From positions 87,776-151,775 of the forward strand of contig NW_020170505.1 of assembly GCF_000524195.1 (NCBI RefSeq): DNA of 64,000 nucleotides. The letters are read 5' to 3'. The stretch comes from Echinococcus granulosus (lineage: Eukaryota > Platyhelminthes > Cestoda > Cyclophyllidea > Taeniidae). This document shows, piece after piece, positions 1-13,200 of this stretch (position 1 is the stretch's first letter; each line of letters opens with the position of its first letter). A program made the translations under genes and the position numbers. The notes beneath the pieces are model-generated. The model searched no databases and had not been told where the DNA came from. It worked only from the letters and a program-made list of their open reading frames with translations.

Positions 1-16
1 AATTGAGGAAACTTAC

Positions 17-1751
17 GCTTTGGCCCAATCATAGCAAAGGTGGGTGAGTAAATGAGCCAGATTCAAGAAGTGCTCTCGTTGGCCATCTTCCACCTAGGTG
101 AAAAAAAGGGAATTCCAAAGGAAGCATGCATGCCCTCTTTTAACAGTCTAAGCCATTTGAAACTTACAATATAGTGCATTCTGTCGAAATTGTAACGATT
201 GGCACGAGAAATGGCTGCTGCTAGATCACTAGATGTATAAAGGTAAAAACAAAATACGTCGTGCTCCCACAAATTGTAATGACTAAACAAAGGAAAAGTC
301 CCAAATAGAAAGGGATCTATGTAGTTCCAACTAGATGAATGCTTACTAAAAAATTGGTTCGAAAGGCATTTCTTGCCGGCACAAAGGTGACAAAAATGTA
401 TGAGAACGAGAGTAATATATTGTTTACCGTGTGAGATAAAGAGTCCCTCCATTACTCTTTAAGAGGGTCACCCTTTTTCCCGGCTCATAGGAACCAGCAG
501 TAACCGAACCGTCACTAAAATGCGAGCAAATGTAGGAATAACCCTTTCCACTGAAATTTATCACAATTATGTTTGATAACTTTAACTCATTTCAATGCAA
601 AGCAGATCTAGTTGAATTTTGATTAGTTCAAATGAATTCGTGCAAGCAGGATATGGCAAAATGTGAATGCAGTAGAGGTGACCGTAGTCCAAAAATGAAT
701 TTGTAAGAATATGGACTAGAAGACAAGTTAATAAATACAAGAGGAAAAAGTACATTCAAAACTTTACCAACTGCAGTGACTTACGCCTCCCTTCGTGCGA
801 TGCGCCGCTTAATGAGGTGTTCGACCAGTTGTATTGCAGCTGTTACAAAGTCTGATTCGTATTCGTAATGGTCGAAGTAAACATTCATTCGCTGGAAAGA
901 CCGGGATCAAGGATATGAGATAAATCAATGGATGAATGAGAAAATGGAGAGAGAATACTTACAGTGTAGACACGTTGGAGATCTTCCAGACTAAGGGCGC
1001 GGAATTTACACCAAAGGTCAGCAAGATCGGGCCGTTGACCCCTCTCCAGCTCAGTGACCAGCGCTGAAGCCATCGCCTTCCCCTCCTCTGTGGAGCCCAA
1101 CGTCTGACAAGCCCGCACGTAGACCTGTGAATAGAACACCTTCATTAGTTAAGAAGAATCACATTTAAATTATAGTACCCTACATGAAAACGCATTATTC
1201 GCTTTTCTCTTTTTAAAGCTAAAAACTAAGCCTTTAAGTCATGCTAGGTAAGTATGCGCTTACATTACAGAGGAGTTGACACAAAGCAAAGAATGCGTCA
1301 CACACATTTAATGTTTTTGGTTAGTAAAGAGTAAATAACAGCACACTTAAATTACTCTGTGCTTGAGCGTTCAAAAGATGCAGAACTTTATGTAGAATCG
1401 AAGATAAGTTAGTACAATCCAACGCACCGAATGCAGGTGCTTTAATGGATCTTCTTCAAGGAGACGAGCATCTCCATAATTTTTGTATCCAAGGGAGAGT
1501 AAACCTGTCAAAATTTTACAAGAAAATATACAATTATAAGCGATTACTCAGTGCTACTAAGACAAGTGCCGGTATTAGAAAGGATTATGGACCTACCAAA
1601 CTGAGTACCCCAGTCGCCTAAATAATTTATTCCAGTGACTTTGTTTCCAGCAGCAAGATTGATGTTCTTAACAAAATTCCCCAAAACAGTGGCGCGAAAA
1701 TGACCCATATGCATCGGCTTAGCAATATTTACGGAGCTAAGATAAACATGC
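17..1751 (-). CDS. RARS2: Mitochondrial arginyl-tRNA synthetase, partial (7 exons)
   Basis: Class I aminoacyl-tRNA synthetase that charges mitochondrial tRNA-Arg. Exons on the minus strand, 5' to 3': 1751-1597, 1504-1428, 1124-963, 891-785, 550-428, 228-168 and 93-17; all junctions are GT/AG and phases agree. The first exon carries the HIGH-type motif as HMGH within [19 protein letters not shown], followed by [11 protein letters not shown]. Later exons give [35 protein letters not shown] and [15 protein letters not shown]. These match RARS2 rather than cytosolic RARS1, because the segment after GDWGTQFG is the mitochondrial type. The KMSKS-type loop region and the anticodon-binding C-terminus lie left of the window. 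The 5' exons (N-terminal additional domain and start codon) should lie above 1751; I could not place them. Confidence 0.9.
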
Positions 1752-4210
1752 CTATTCAAGGTAAAAAACTAACCTAAATTCGACTAAAACATGCTGTAGA
1801 GATGCATCCGGTTTACGCATAATGGTGTGGCAATTTTCTGGGCACATGGATAATAGGTTAAGTTCAAGACATTTTCGAATTGAACCCTTGAAAAACAGTA
1901 ACACTAGTAAAGGGCTTACCCTCATCAAGTATTGTCGTGGATGGTGGCAAAAAGCGTCTCAAAATAGAAAAAAAATCTTATTAGGGACGCCCTTCGCAGT
2001 CAATCCAATACCATATAGGGAAACAAGGAGACACCAACGGAGTGAAGTCGAAAAGCAAATTAATAAGCGAGTTAGAGGAAAATCCTCTAGCAGGTATTAT
2101 TAATTACAAGAGGATGACAAAACGATCTTAAAAAACATATGGAGCATAAACGTTAGTACCAAAACGCTGTTAGTCATAAACTGCATTCCTTTTGCCGCAC
2201 TTTATAAATATGCATTTAATCAACAGTCGAGCTAGTTCGCTGTGATGACATAACTACAAAATACAGCAAAAAAGAACAAACATCTTAACAATACTGAAAT
2301 GCAGCTGCAAAGTGAAACAGCTTAAATATTTTTAAACGAACTTTTGGCTTCTCGAACACTTAACACGGCCTACTTTCTTCCCTCAGGCATCATGCCCTCA
2401 GGATCATTTTAGTGGCCCTTAGCCCTGTTATGCCACAGCAATAGAGGCTACATCCCGGTATTTTGTTGTCCTTTGCAATCCATGCGGTTCCGACGTACTA
2501 TGTTGGTAGTAGCGGTAACTAAAACCTACCACTGAATGCAACTACGCTGATTTCCATTGCCAAATTCCAAAACCTAACAAAATGGAAAACTAGCATATAG
2601 TGCAAATGATGGAGTCTGTGACGGTCTTCAAGCAGAAGAAGTAAGAATTACATCCACCTTCGGCAACTACCCCACTTTCGTGCTCCAAAAGATTGTTTTT
2701 GACAGCTAGAGCAGCATTAGCCTTAAATCATCTGGAATAGTTTTAGGCTATCTTTGGTACTTGTGTAAGATTGTCAATAACCGGACACGCGTTATATTCT
2801 ACATCTTTCTAGTAGCTGCATAAAAGTTAGATGGGCATGACCGGTTTACAATGAAGAGTGAACAAATTCGCGCTGAGGAATAGAAGCAAAACCTTGCCTA
2901 AAATTACTTGTTTTTTTTATTTAGTTGCTTTTAGGCTATTGTTCTCATAACTATTGCTGTACGTACGTAATGGTCTGCACATTTGCGCATCCCCCGGTAC
3001 GATTCCCCTGAAGGACGAAGGTTTAGACCCAGTAAAAGCTTTAAGAGGAATCAGTGTCGCTGAGATCAGACATCTTTGCAGTTGCATGTGAATCTGATTA
3101 ATGTGATTGGCTAGGTTTTATTTTTCTTAAAGTACTGACTACATTGCGAGGACCTAGGGTGGAGGTCGATCATGACAAGCACCGGAAACGACTTTCGAAC
3201 GATATGTTTTTAAGTAATATTATGGCTGTTTATCAACACTCTGTTCAATGACGTGGACACTTACAACTCTATCTCTGTTGTTTTGCTGCCATAGTACCCG
3301 TTGGGTCATGCCTATAATCTTACTTAACCTGTATATCGAGAGCACATATGCCATACTCTAATGACTTCTTTAGACATTAAGGGAGACCCTGAACAATGCG
3401 GTAAGTACGTTTGCGTGATTTTATCACTTGCGATAAAATTATCAACTGCATTCAATTTAGCTTTAATAGGATTTAAACAAATCCGACCTGTTGTGCCTTT
3501 GAGTAATGCTAGTAGTTAGGGTTCCGTTGAAATCTAATATGGCGGTAAATATACCAAGTAATATTTCTAAATCGTCCTAGCGACAAAAAGACTGGTTATT
3601 TTATATGTTATATCAAGAGACCTGACATAGTTTCTGGGTTAAGGAATGTAGAAATCCCTTCACCTACCTCAAAGTTAAAAAATTGCTTATTAAGTGTGTA
3701 GTATATTAAAGTTGCCCTTACGTGGAAAAAATGTATAATACTCAAACGGAATATGTACTGTCAACAAGCAACGAGGCTCAACGGCTAATGGCATGTTCCG
3801 AAGGCCACGATCTCTGGGAGTTACACAATGACAAAGCCTGTTAAAAAACAAAGTACTATACATAACGAAAGGTGTTAGGCACTCCAAAATAACAGTATTG
3901 CATGCTTGCCTGTTTTCTAAACATGCTTTATTGTGTCTTGTCCCTTTTAAAACGATGTTTCTTTGCTTTAACTTTACTACTCCCATCGAACGTCGAACAT
4001 GAATTGTGCAACTTCGCTGTCAGACCATCCTATTTAGTCATGCTTTGGAGCTTGTACTCCAGCACAAAGTGTTACGCACAAAAGGAATCGAATTTTTTTA
4101 TCTTATGACTTGCGTTTTACTTGTTTCACGTAATTTTTCGTTGAAGCGGCTTATGGAAATCCCCCCTTTTCATCCAATCAAATGTGTGCGTTGATTTCTG
4201 TTCAGTTACG
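1752..4210. other. RARS2-CDKAL1 divergent intergenic region
   Basis: This 2.4 kb stretch lies between minus-strand RARS2 exons and the plus-strand CDKAL1 start. It should contain the missing 5' exon(s) of RARS2 and the promoters of both genes, but no initiator exon could be fixed. A short acceptor-flanked block near 2010-1925 on the minus strand is a weak exon candidate. About 2560-3070 resembles a decayed copy of the dispersed LTR-element internal region. Confidence 0.5.
2560..3075 (+). mobile_element. Decayed TRIM-like element, internal region
   Basis: Two short blocks resemble the intact element at 38.7-39.6 kb in the same order. Around 2658-2680 a stretch like CCACCTTCGGCAACTACCCC matches 39048-39067. 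Around 3041-3062 a stretch like AAGAGGAATCAGTGTCGCTG matches 39459-39479. The spacing (about 380 bp against 415 bp) is similar. No clear LTR remains. This is an old copy and the boundaries are approximate. Confidence 0.4.
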
Positions 4211-7200
4211 ATGATAGATATTGAGGACATACGTTCGGAACCCTCTGCCCTTAGTGCAAATAACCAGGTTCATCAGCGCTTCATTAAGAGGAAACAATCC
4301 CAAGATGCCTTTGATAATGTTGGTGGCAACATCCCTGGTACTTATCACCTTTGTCTTTTCTAATGAAAAAATTTTCTTTAATTCTGGTGATCGTGCTCTT
4401 CACTTCTGTTTGCCTGTACCTGTTATTATCTTCTTCTTAACTCGTCATTTTTTTGTAGTACTGTCATGGAATTTTGAAATTCTAGGCATTCAGCGTATCT
4501 TTGTGCAGGTTTGGGGATGTGCTCATAACACCAGCGATGCTGAATACATGGCCGGACTCCTTGCTGCGTATGGCTATAAGGTAATTGTGCATGTCATTTC
4601 TTGCGCTACACTACTAGTAGGCCTGCTGGTATAAATGAAACATTTCATAATGTTCAAGCGGAACTGCTATATATTTACAGAAGTATGTCTGATATGATTA
4701 TCTTTAACAGTTGGACTGTTATTGTTGAATAATTACTTGAATCTTACAAGCCCCTTTCGTTTGCCAGTAGCTGCTATATCTATCCAAACTCCTGAATTTT
4801 TGCCGGTGCATGATTATCCGCTTCAAAGGCTTTCTCACTCGCAGCTCATGTATTTGTTGTATCGTAACTGTTTTTATTGGAATTCCTTCATTATTTGGGG
4901 ACCAATATTAGCATGCAGATGTCTTTTTGTTCATATTTTCTACATGCCAATGAACAGTTGATGTGTCGCAAAAGCACTGCCGATTCCCCGACTTAAATAA
5001 GATTGTAAATTTGGTTTTGCTACAAGCTGAAAATAGTTGTCGTTTGTGTCGTCCCATCCATTCTCTTGATGTTATTTTTTCTTGTTTTCTGACAGTGTTT
5101 GGAGTTTCTAAGCCATTGTTTATTAATGGGACACTATAGGGATATTTAAGCCCCCGTTTTAATCGCGTTTTTTGAAATAGCATAAAGTGGCGTTTGAATT
5201 TAAGTTCATAATCGGTTCAGTTGTTTCATAAACAAGGTCGTAAAATATCGTTTTTCCTATGTATCTTTTATTTGTGTTCTGAATTTGTTATATTATATCG
5301 TTTTCTTTGTACCTTCATTCGCAATCGCACTACTGTTAACTCAGGCCGCAGCACCGTTTTAGTGGTGCTAAATTTGCCAACAATCTGTGTTTTTCTTCCT
5401 GTTTAAATTTCGGCATTGGAAGCATGTAAATGAATGTCCTAAAATGTTTCGAGAAATTTGAACAAATCAGCCGGCACCAAATTATCAGACGTGTTAATGA
5501 GCTTGTGTTTCGTTCTCAATTATGGATCCTGTCATAGCAGACCATAAGCGATCTGGTTTCACCAATAAAAGTGATCCATTGGACGCGCCTTCGTTGCTCA
5601 CTTTGGTGACATTGGCCTGTTTTTTTTGTCAGTTAGAAATTGGATGCTTCAATCAGGCATAGTGTATTCTTTTTCTCATCATTGGATGTGTTACCCATAC
5701 AACAATCTGTTATTATTATGAGCTTTGATGTGGTCATATTTTAGTGTCAGCATCCTGAATCTCAGTGGAATTTGCCATCAAGTTTGTTTCATATCACATA
5801 TTTCTGTTGTTTGGACCCATCATTTCATGACACCGAATTCATACTTTTTAAACCGCTTATTGATATTCATCTTCGTACTGATATTTCCCATCACCCTAGA
5901 CGCACCAAAAAAGGCTTCTTTTGAGTGTTATTAACTTATTACCTAAATATAAAAAAGCGTTAAATGTCTGTGGCTTTTCACCGCTAAAGCAAAAAGTGTG
6001 ACTTAAATTCATTTTGGAGTAGTTCAGGTTAGCTAGGAATCCATTGTTCTCCTGATGGGGTAATAGATGACAGTGAATGGAATTAGCCTGTGTAGCACTG
6101 ATTGGTGCATCTTTACTTTAGGTTACACTGGGCGGCAGTTGCGGCAACTGTGGTTCTAGTTCGGACGACGATGAGGCGAAGGCGGCAGCCGATTTATGGT
6201 TGCTAAACAGCTGCACTGTAAAAGGACCCGCTGAAGATCACTTTAGAAACGCCATTCTCGCTGCCAAGACCGCCGGCAAGTGCGTTGTTGTCGCTGGTTG
6301 CGTTCCCCAAGGTAGCCCCAATGTAGCTTACCTCAAGGTACCTCGCTTACCTCTCCCTCCTTACTTTATCGGCTGGTCATGCTTTTAATAAAACATGGGA
6401 TACCAGCTGGAATCATTCTCATTCATTTATGGTTTTGTCAAAGCGGCTCAGTCGTTTTTTTTTTTTATTACCGCATTCATCCCATTAGAATCTCCTCGAT
6501 GTACCAGTGCAAACTGATTTTGTTTCAGATTAATTGTGAAACATTAAATAAAACCATTTTCAACTGTCCCATTAGCTGTTGGCCGTTAATATCGGTATGA
6601 GTGGCGTCTGATCCAACGTTACCATCATCTTATAAATCAATCCCCGATGACACGGATGCTCATTATGTCCTTAGATATTTCAGTCTTTGTGAGCTAAAAA
6701 ACTTTTAAATTGCCGTACTTGTGTGATATACGTCGGATGCCTGGCTGCAACTACAAACACGAGGAATGGAGAAAGATGCCAGTAATTAAATCGCAAGGAT
6801 TTACGTATCCTAATTAAAGCTGTGGCATCGCGATCTTACGAGAAAGTACTTGAATTTGTATGGTTCTTATTTTATCACTTCTAAGGTAGAGATTTGCTGT
6901 AGCATTTGTATCTTCCTTAAATTTTATTAATATTAGCCGAATTTTGATCATCGGTTCAATTCGGACAACTTTAATACGTCATTCTTTTAATAATTTTTAT
7001 GCGGGCCAACGCTGAAGTATATTTTGCATGTTTTCCGTACCACACTGCTGGGCATTGGTGGGTGTGACGGCTGTCATTAGACCCATCCGTTTGCGTATTT
7101 TGATAGTATTGTTATCCCGCTCATTATCTTAGTTTGAAGTGATTCATTAACTGCTTAACTCGAGAAATGGGGATGGTGTTACCCTCATTTGCGGTCTGAC

Positions 7201-10200
7201 TACTTGTTATTCTCATTCCGATTCTGTCCGCCATTTTTGATGTTAGTAGTAATGACCATAAATTAATCGACCCTTTAGTTATAGACAAATAATTCGTAAG
7301 CAATTAAAGGAATGTTTACTGAGTGAGATTTTATGCGCATGATGCTAAAAGTACCTTACTGAATAAGTTAGCCCCAGTCATTTGCGAACTTTACAGCCCA
7401 GTCGATGGGTACGCATAAAAGTTGGTTTGGTGCTAATTTTACACTTGTAATACTTTGTATTTAGCATATGTCAACGCATTTTCGCGACCATTTTCAGTTC
7501 ACTGTGGACAGCAGTCGGATGCTGGCAGACCTACAGTTGGCGTCTCACGATTGCCCTATCTATGCGAGACCGGCAATTTCCAAAGCACACTAGAACAATA
7601 AATCGAGTTATTTGGGGTCGCAGTCGTCTAGACACCTACCTACCAAATGCACTTAATGTAGCCATGATTCAGGCAAACCCAGCAATTAGATCCCTTTTTA
7701 CTAACTACATCTAAGATTTGTGTTTGGCTTGTTGTCCGAAGTGTTCTGGATTTGTCTTATTACGGCCACATTTTCGACCATTTAAGTCAATACACAGCAA
7801 AAGTACGTCCTCTTGATAGGTTTGCATTTGTTCACCTTTTTTCACCTCTCATTTTATCGCGAAGGGCATGTGGCAGAACGCTGATCCTTTCCGCTGTAGC
7901 TTAGGTACAAATGTCGTAGTTATCTTTTGGCCAAAATGATAATTTTAATTAGTACTAAATTGTAAGAGCAGCCAATGTCACAAAGGAAAGTGAATGGGAA
8001 GCATAATACATACGTTCGGTTGCTACTTCTACCCCTTTTCAATTTCCATTCCGCCTTCACTGTTTAGAGTTAAGATAAAAGGTATTTTTGCCCTCTCCTC
8101 ATTAGTTGAATGATCGAATCTCCTTCCGGCTATTGCCCCATTTTCATTGTGATGCACAATGCGATGTGAGCCTTGCGTGAAGAAATTAGTTAGTACCCTA
8201 AGTGCAAGTCCCTTACATTCGTTTTTCATTCCTTTCCAGAATGTTAGCGTGGTCGGTGTTCAACAGATCGATCGGGTTGTGGAGGTGGTCGAACAAACCC
8301 TGTTGGGTAGGTTCAGCCTTCCTGCAGATTGGTTTCAGCTTAATTTAGGCTCATCTGTTTCAGATCATGTTTATCTTCGTTCCTCATTATTCACGACTAA
8401 TCTTAGCCTAGTTCTCTTACAAGGCTTATTTTAGGGTTGAAATCACTTGTTGGACCGCAAATTTCCATTTGACTAGCCACACCCGCTTCGTTTGTAGCTT
8501 TAAGGCAAAATAGTAAAAACTTATACCCACGCCCAATCCATAAGGCAATCACAAATGGCCGTCTGGAATCGTATTAGTTATAGCAAATAGACCTAAAACA
8601 TTTTTGAGGTTTAAGTCTTGAGTAACTTTGAAAATTCACATTTAAAGCACCTAGTGAGCGGATCATAGAATCAAATGCGTGTGTTCTCTTTTGCACCTAT
8701 ATCAGGCAACGTAGTGCGTTTCATGGAGAAGCGTGTGTCTTCAGTAGATGCTGTGACGGCGAAAGACAAGCTGGAGGATTCTAAGACTCGTCAGAAACAT
8801 CCGCGACCTGGTGGAGTGCCACTCTCATTGCCGAAAATTCGGCGCAACCCATTCATTGAGATCCTGGCCATTTCGACAGGCTGCTTGAATGCCTGCACTT
8901 ACTGTAAGACGAAGCACGCCAGAGGCGTACTCGCCAGCTACACCGTTGATGAGCTTGTTCAACGTGCTGTGGAGGTCTTTAATGGTGGGTTAACTGATCC
9001 ACTTCATGAAGGCAACATTTGTTAATTGATTGTTACTGGTGATTGTTGACATTTATTGTCGTCTTGTCTTGAAATAACTGTGCATCCACAATTTTGCGAC
9101 GAATATTTCCACTTTCTGATCTCTTATCTTCTGTGTGGAACAAATGAGTTGAGACTTTGTCCCTTTAAACTAACTGATTTTCTAATTTGGCTTACTACTT
9201 TGGTCACTTAACTGTGCTGAAGCTGCTTCAATCGCTGCTGTCTCATGTCTTTGTTCTACCATCTCAAAGTGATTTTGTGCAGCTGCAGTATCAGTGCATA
9301 CCTTTGCCTCTACAAGTTCAGTTGTCCTTTTCTGTAAAATAAGCTTTTTGATCTTGATAACACTGCGTTATGTATTTTTTTTTCATCTATTAGTCAGTGA
9401 CGAGTCTGATTGATCATTTGGATCGTTCACATGATCGTAATAAGTTGAAACACTGCTAGCTGTTTCATGCTATGTCCTGTTATTACTTTTTTTCTTGCGT
9501 ATAGACGCTACTATGGCACAAATTTCGTAATATTTAATAAACCAATTCCTGCCTTGCCTATTGAGTGCAATGAAAAATATTTGAAATTATGTTGGGTTGT
9601 ATTTACTCGTAAAGCCTTTGGTATCCTTTTTTAATTAAAATCTTATCTATTATGTCATATGTGCTCCTAACATTTTGCATTAAGCTATTTTGTTTTCGCT
9701 TGGTATATGATTTTTACTCGTTTAATGTAAACGCACTACTACTTTCCCCATTTGGTGTTTCCTCTTTATCTGGTTGTAATTTTGACATCATGGCTTTAAA
9801 AATCTTGTATCATTGTTTCCTCTATTATTTGCTGATCAGGCGCCGAAAATGGCGATGACAGCAGATGTATGCATGCGTATACCGCTTCTGCATCGCCACT
9901 TGTAGTTGAGGTTGTTATGCTGGCGCTAGGATGTCCATTTCATTCAGGATGACGAAGGGTGGTACTGATTTCTTGTGGATAACGTGGCGAGGACTGGAGC
10001 GAATTCAGGTTCGCGCCCTCTTCCTTGAACACATACACACATAGACGCCTCCTGGTCATCGTACCATTTATTCGGTGCTCTGCTGTCAAGTCGGCTAGGC
10101 CTTATTAATACTCGGCTTTTATTAATTGCTTCGACTCTTAAATGCTTGCCGAGACTAGTTTCTTACTGACTTTTGGTTGGTTAAATTCCCGGTCCATGCA

Positions 10201-13200
10201 AATACTAACTAACTATTCGTTGAGAATAATCCAATAAATTGTTGATTGTCCAGTTCAATATTTGTTTGGTCTTCGATTGGTCCCTCCCTCCTTCCCCCAT
10301 TCCAGAGGGCGTAAAAGAACTCTGGTTGACCTCAGAGGACCTTGGTGCCTACGGACGCGATCTCCGCCGCTCCGAGCACCCTCTGGCCACCACACCTCCC
10401 CACGTGGCTTCCAGGTGGCCCGATCACCTGACCTTGGCAGACCTCCTCTTCGCTCTGGTTCCTGTCATCCCAGCCGGTTGCATGCTTCGTCTCGGTATGA
10501 CAAATCCGCCCTACATCCTGGATCAACTTGCAGAAGTTGCCGCTGTACTCAGGCACCCTCGTGTCTACGCTTTCCTCCACATTCCCGTTCAGTCTGGTGA
10601 AATCATCTTATCTTCCTGCGATGTTTACATCTGACTGACCGAAAGCCTCTACTTGCTTACCATCATACCGGTCATTTCCACTTCCAGGTTCCAATGCCGT
10701 GCTGAACTCAATGCGACGTGAGTACACAATCGAGGAGTTTCAGAAAGTGGTTGATTTTCTCGAAAAAGAGGTCAAGTCCGTGTAAGATTTTTGCACTAAC
10801 ATTTTAACTTACTACCATCAAAGCACACATAAGTGGACATTATTTTAAATATTCACAACCACGTGAAAGGGCTCTCCACTTGGTGCAAACTTTTAAGGTG
10901 GAGCCACTTCGTGTATTCAACCTTCCTGTAACCCCGTGAATGGCTAATCTTGGTCTGTTTTTGTAAATCAGTTTTGGAAGACTCGTTCACTTTTGGTGCT
11001 CATAGCTGTAGATAGGCATCAGTAGCACTGTGTATTTTTTATTGGCACAGTCAATTTTGAGCTTTTTGATTCATTTAGAAGCGACTTTACAAGATGATCA
11101 TCTATGCTACTTAAACTTTACAAATGGAGACAAATGTATTGACACATCTGCTCTCAAAATGCATCCGAAGGGATGCCGCCTTCCAATTTCTTTTTAAAAG
11201 CTGACAACCTTTGTGTGTGTGGATTAATGATAGATTTTAGTGTCTGATGAAAGTTAGGTTCCCTTCGGTTATTGACCAAGGAACTCAGATAATTTCCTTC
11301 ATCATCAATCGTTTTCTCTTCGGTTTGGGCATCGTTGTCATCGGCTTCTTTTTTTTCTGTCACTCACATCGCCCAACCCATCTTCCATTTCGATATTTCA
11401 CTAATTTATCAAATTATCCAACAATAGCTTTATTATTTATCATCATCGGTTCGCTCGTCGATCCAAATCGTCTTATTGCCATGTACTCTTTCCTTCTTGT
11501 CATTCATCCATTCATTTGCTCCCAAACCGAAGAAATATTAAGTTATGCCAGCTCGTGGTAAAGCAGAGCAATATTGTCAGCAAACATTTAGTCTTGAACT
11601 ATGGTGTGTATTTTTACATCCAAAGCTCTCAATGTGTTTTTGCGAGTTGTCAAAATCGGACAGCTATTTACCTTGTCACCGTGGTGAATGTCTCGCCTTT
11701 TAATGTGACTTTCACACTGATACCCTTCGTTAGATCAGTTTTGGTTTGATTGGTAAAAGGTATCCTTATGGAATATAGTGTTTGAATTTTCGAAATTTTC
11801 CGTTTGTTTCATCGTCCAGTCTTCTATCTGATTGTACAATCAAGGATTGGATTCCTGTAAGAGCAGCACATTTTTCACTCTCCCTACAACAACAGAGACG
11901 GAGACAAGATGACTGTGGCAACTGACGTGATTTGCGGTTTTCCAACGGAAACAGAACCTGACTTCCAGGCCACCTTTCGACTGATTGAACGCTACAAATT
12001 TCCCGTCCTTTTCATTAATCAATTCTTCGCTCGACCTGGAACACCGGCCGCGTCAATGAAGCGGTAGGCTTTGATTTAATTTTTCTTCATCGGTCGTGGG
12101 ACATCGGTTAAAACACTTGTTCGCCCAACAAGCCAGCGTCAGAAAGCCCCATTGCTATTAAGCTATCCTCTATCTTTCTTTAAAATCTACTTGTAACCCA
12201 GTTGCAAGCTCCACAGTGCCTTTGTTACTCAGCTAATGTTAATACTATTAATTTGGATTGATTAGGTATTGTTCGATACATAATGTGTCACCGTTGACGT
12301 TTGAATTTCGGAGAGCAAAGTTTAAATGAAAGACGTGAAATAGTATACCGCCACAAGTCGCTGCTCCTCTCACACCCAATACCGGGAGTAATTTTTATCG
12401 GTAACGAATGTCAATGAATTGGCTTTGCAAATATGCACGTTAGCACTTCTCTTGGTAATGTCACGGGCATCAGCAGTCTGAAGGGTTCAAATCTTGAGGA
12501 AATTCGAAGGAAAATATGGTGATACAAAATTTCGACCACTCACTTTTGGGTCGTGCTGAGGCTGAGGCAGTAGAGGGCAACATCACGAGATTAGAAGCTA
12601 CTGGGCCTAGGTTCTATCTTATTATGATTTGCAGAGGAGTGCAACCAATCTATTATCCACCTCTAAAGTGACCCAGAGGATTGGTCGTAGCATCTTAGTG
12701 ATCCTTGGTATTGTGAGTATGTTCGCTGATAGGCCACAGATTCTTCATTTCTCTCATGTTTTTCAATTTTCTTAGCATGGCAACGACTGCAGCAGTGAAG
12801 AAACGCACCCGCGCGCTTTACGATCTTTTCAGGACGTACCGACCGTTTGCGGATAGAGTGGGCCGTCGTTACCGCGTTCTCATCACCGAGGCTAGCACCG
12901 ATGGCAAATATTGGGTCGGCCACACCAAAGCCTATGAACAGGTGAGTGACCGCTTTGAGTCTCTATGCTTCCTTTAAAGTGCTGGCACTGAATAAGGACT
13001 TTGACTTTCATCTTCTTGCTCCTGACCTCATTTACCAGATCGCATATTTGACAGGCTGGGGCCACTTACTTATTCGGCTGTCCCAACTAGAGCTCATTCT
13101 TTCCGGTCAAATTGGTGCCAAAAATATGGCTGAGGTAAAGTCTTGCAGAAGTGGTATGCGGTCTCTAACACTATGTTCTCCCATGAATCACGTCTGTTTA

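Noticed and set aside
1822..2103. 93-codon plus-strand frame
   Set aside because: Lys/Arg-rich with no motif, no splice context, and it lies in the region where RARS2 5' exons run on the other strand.
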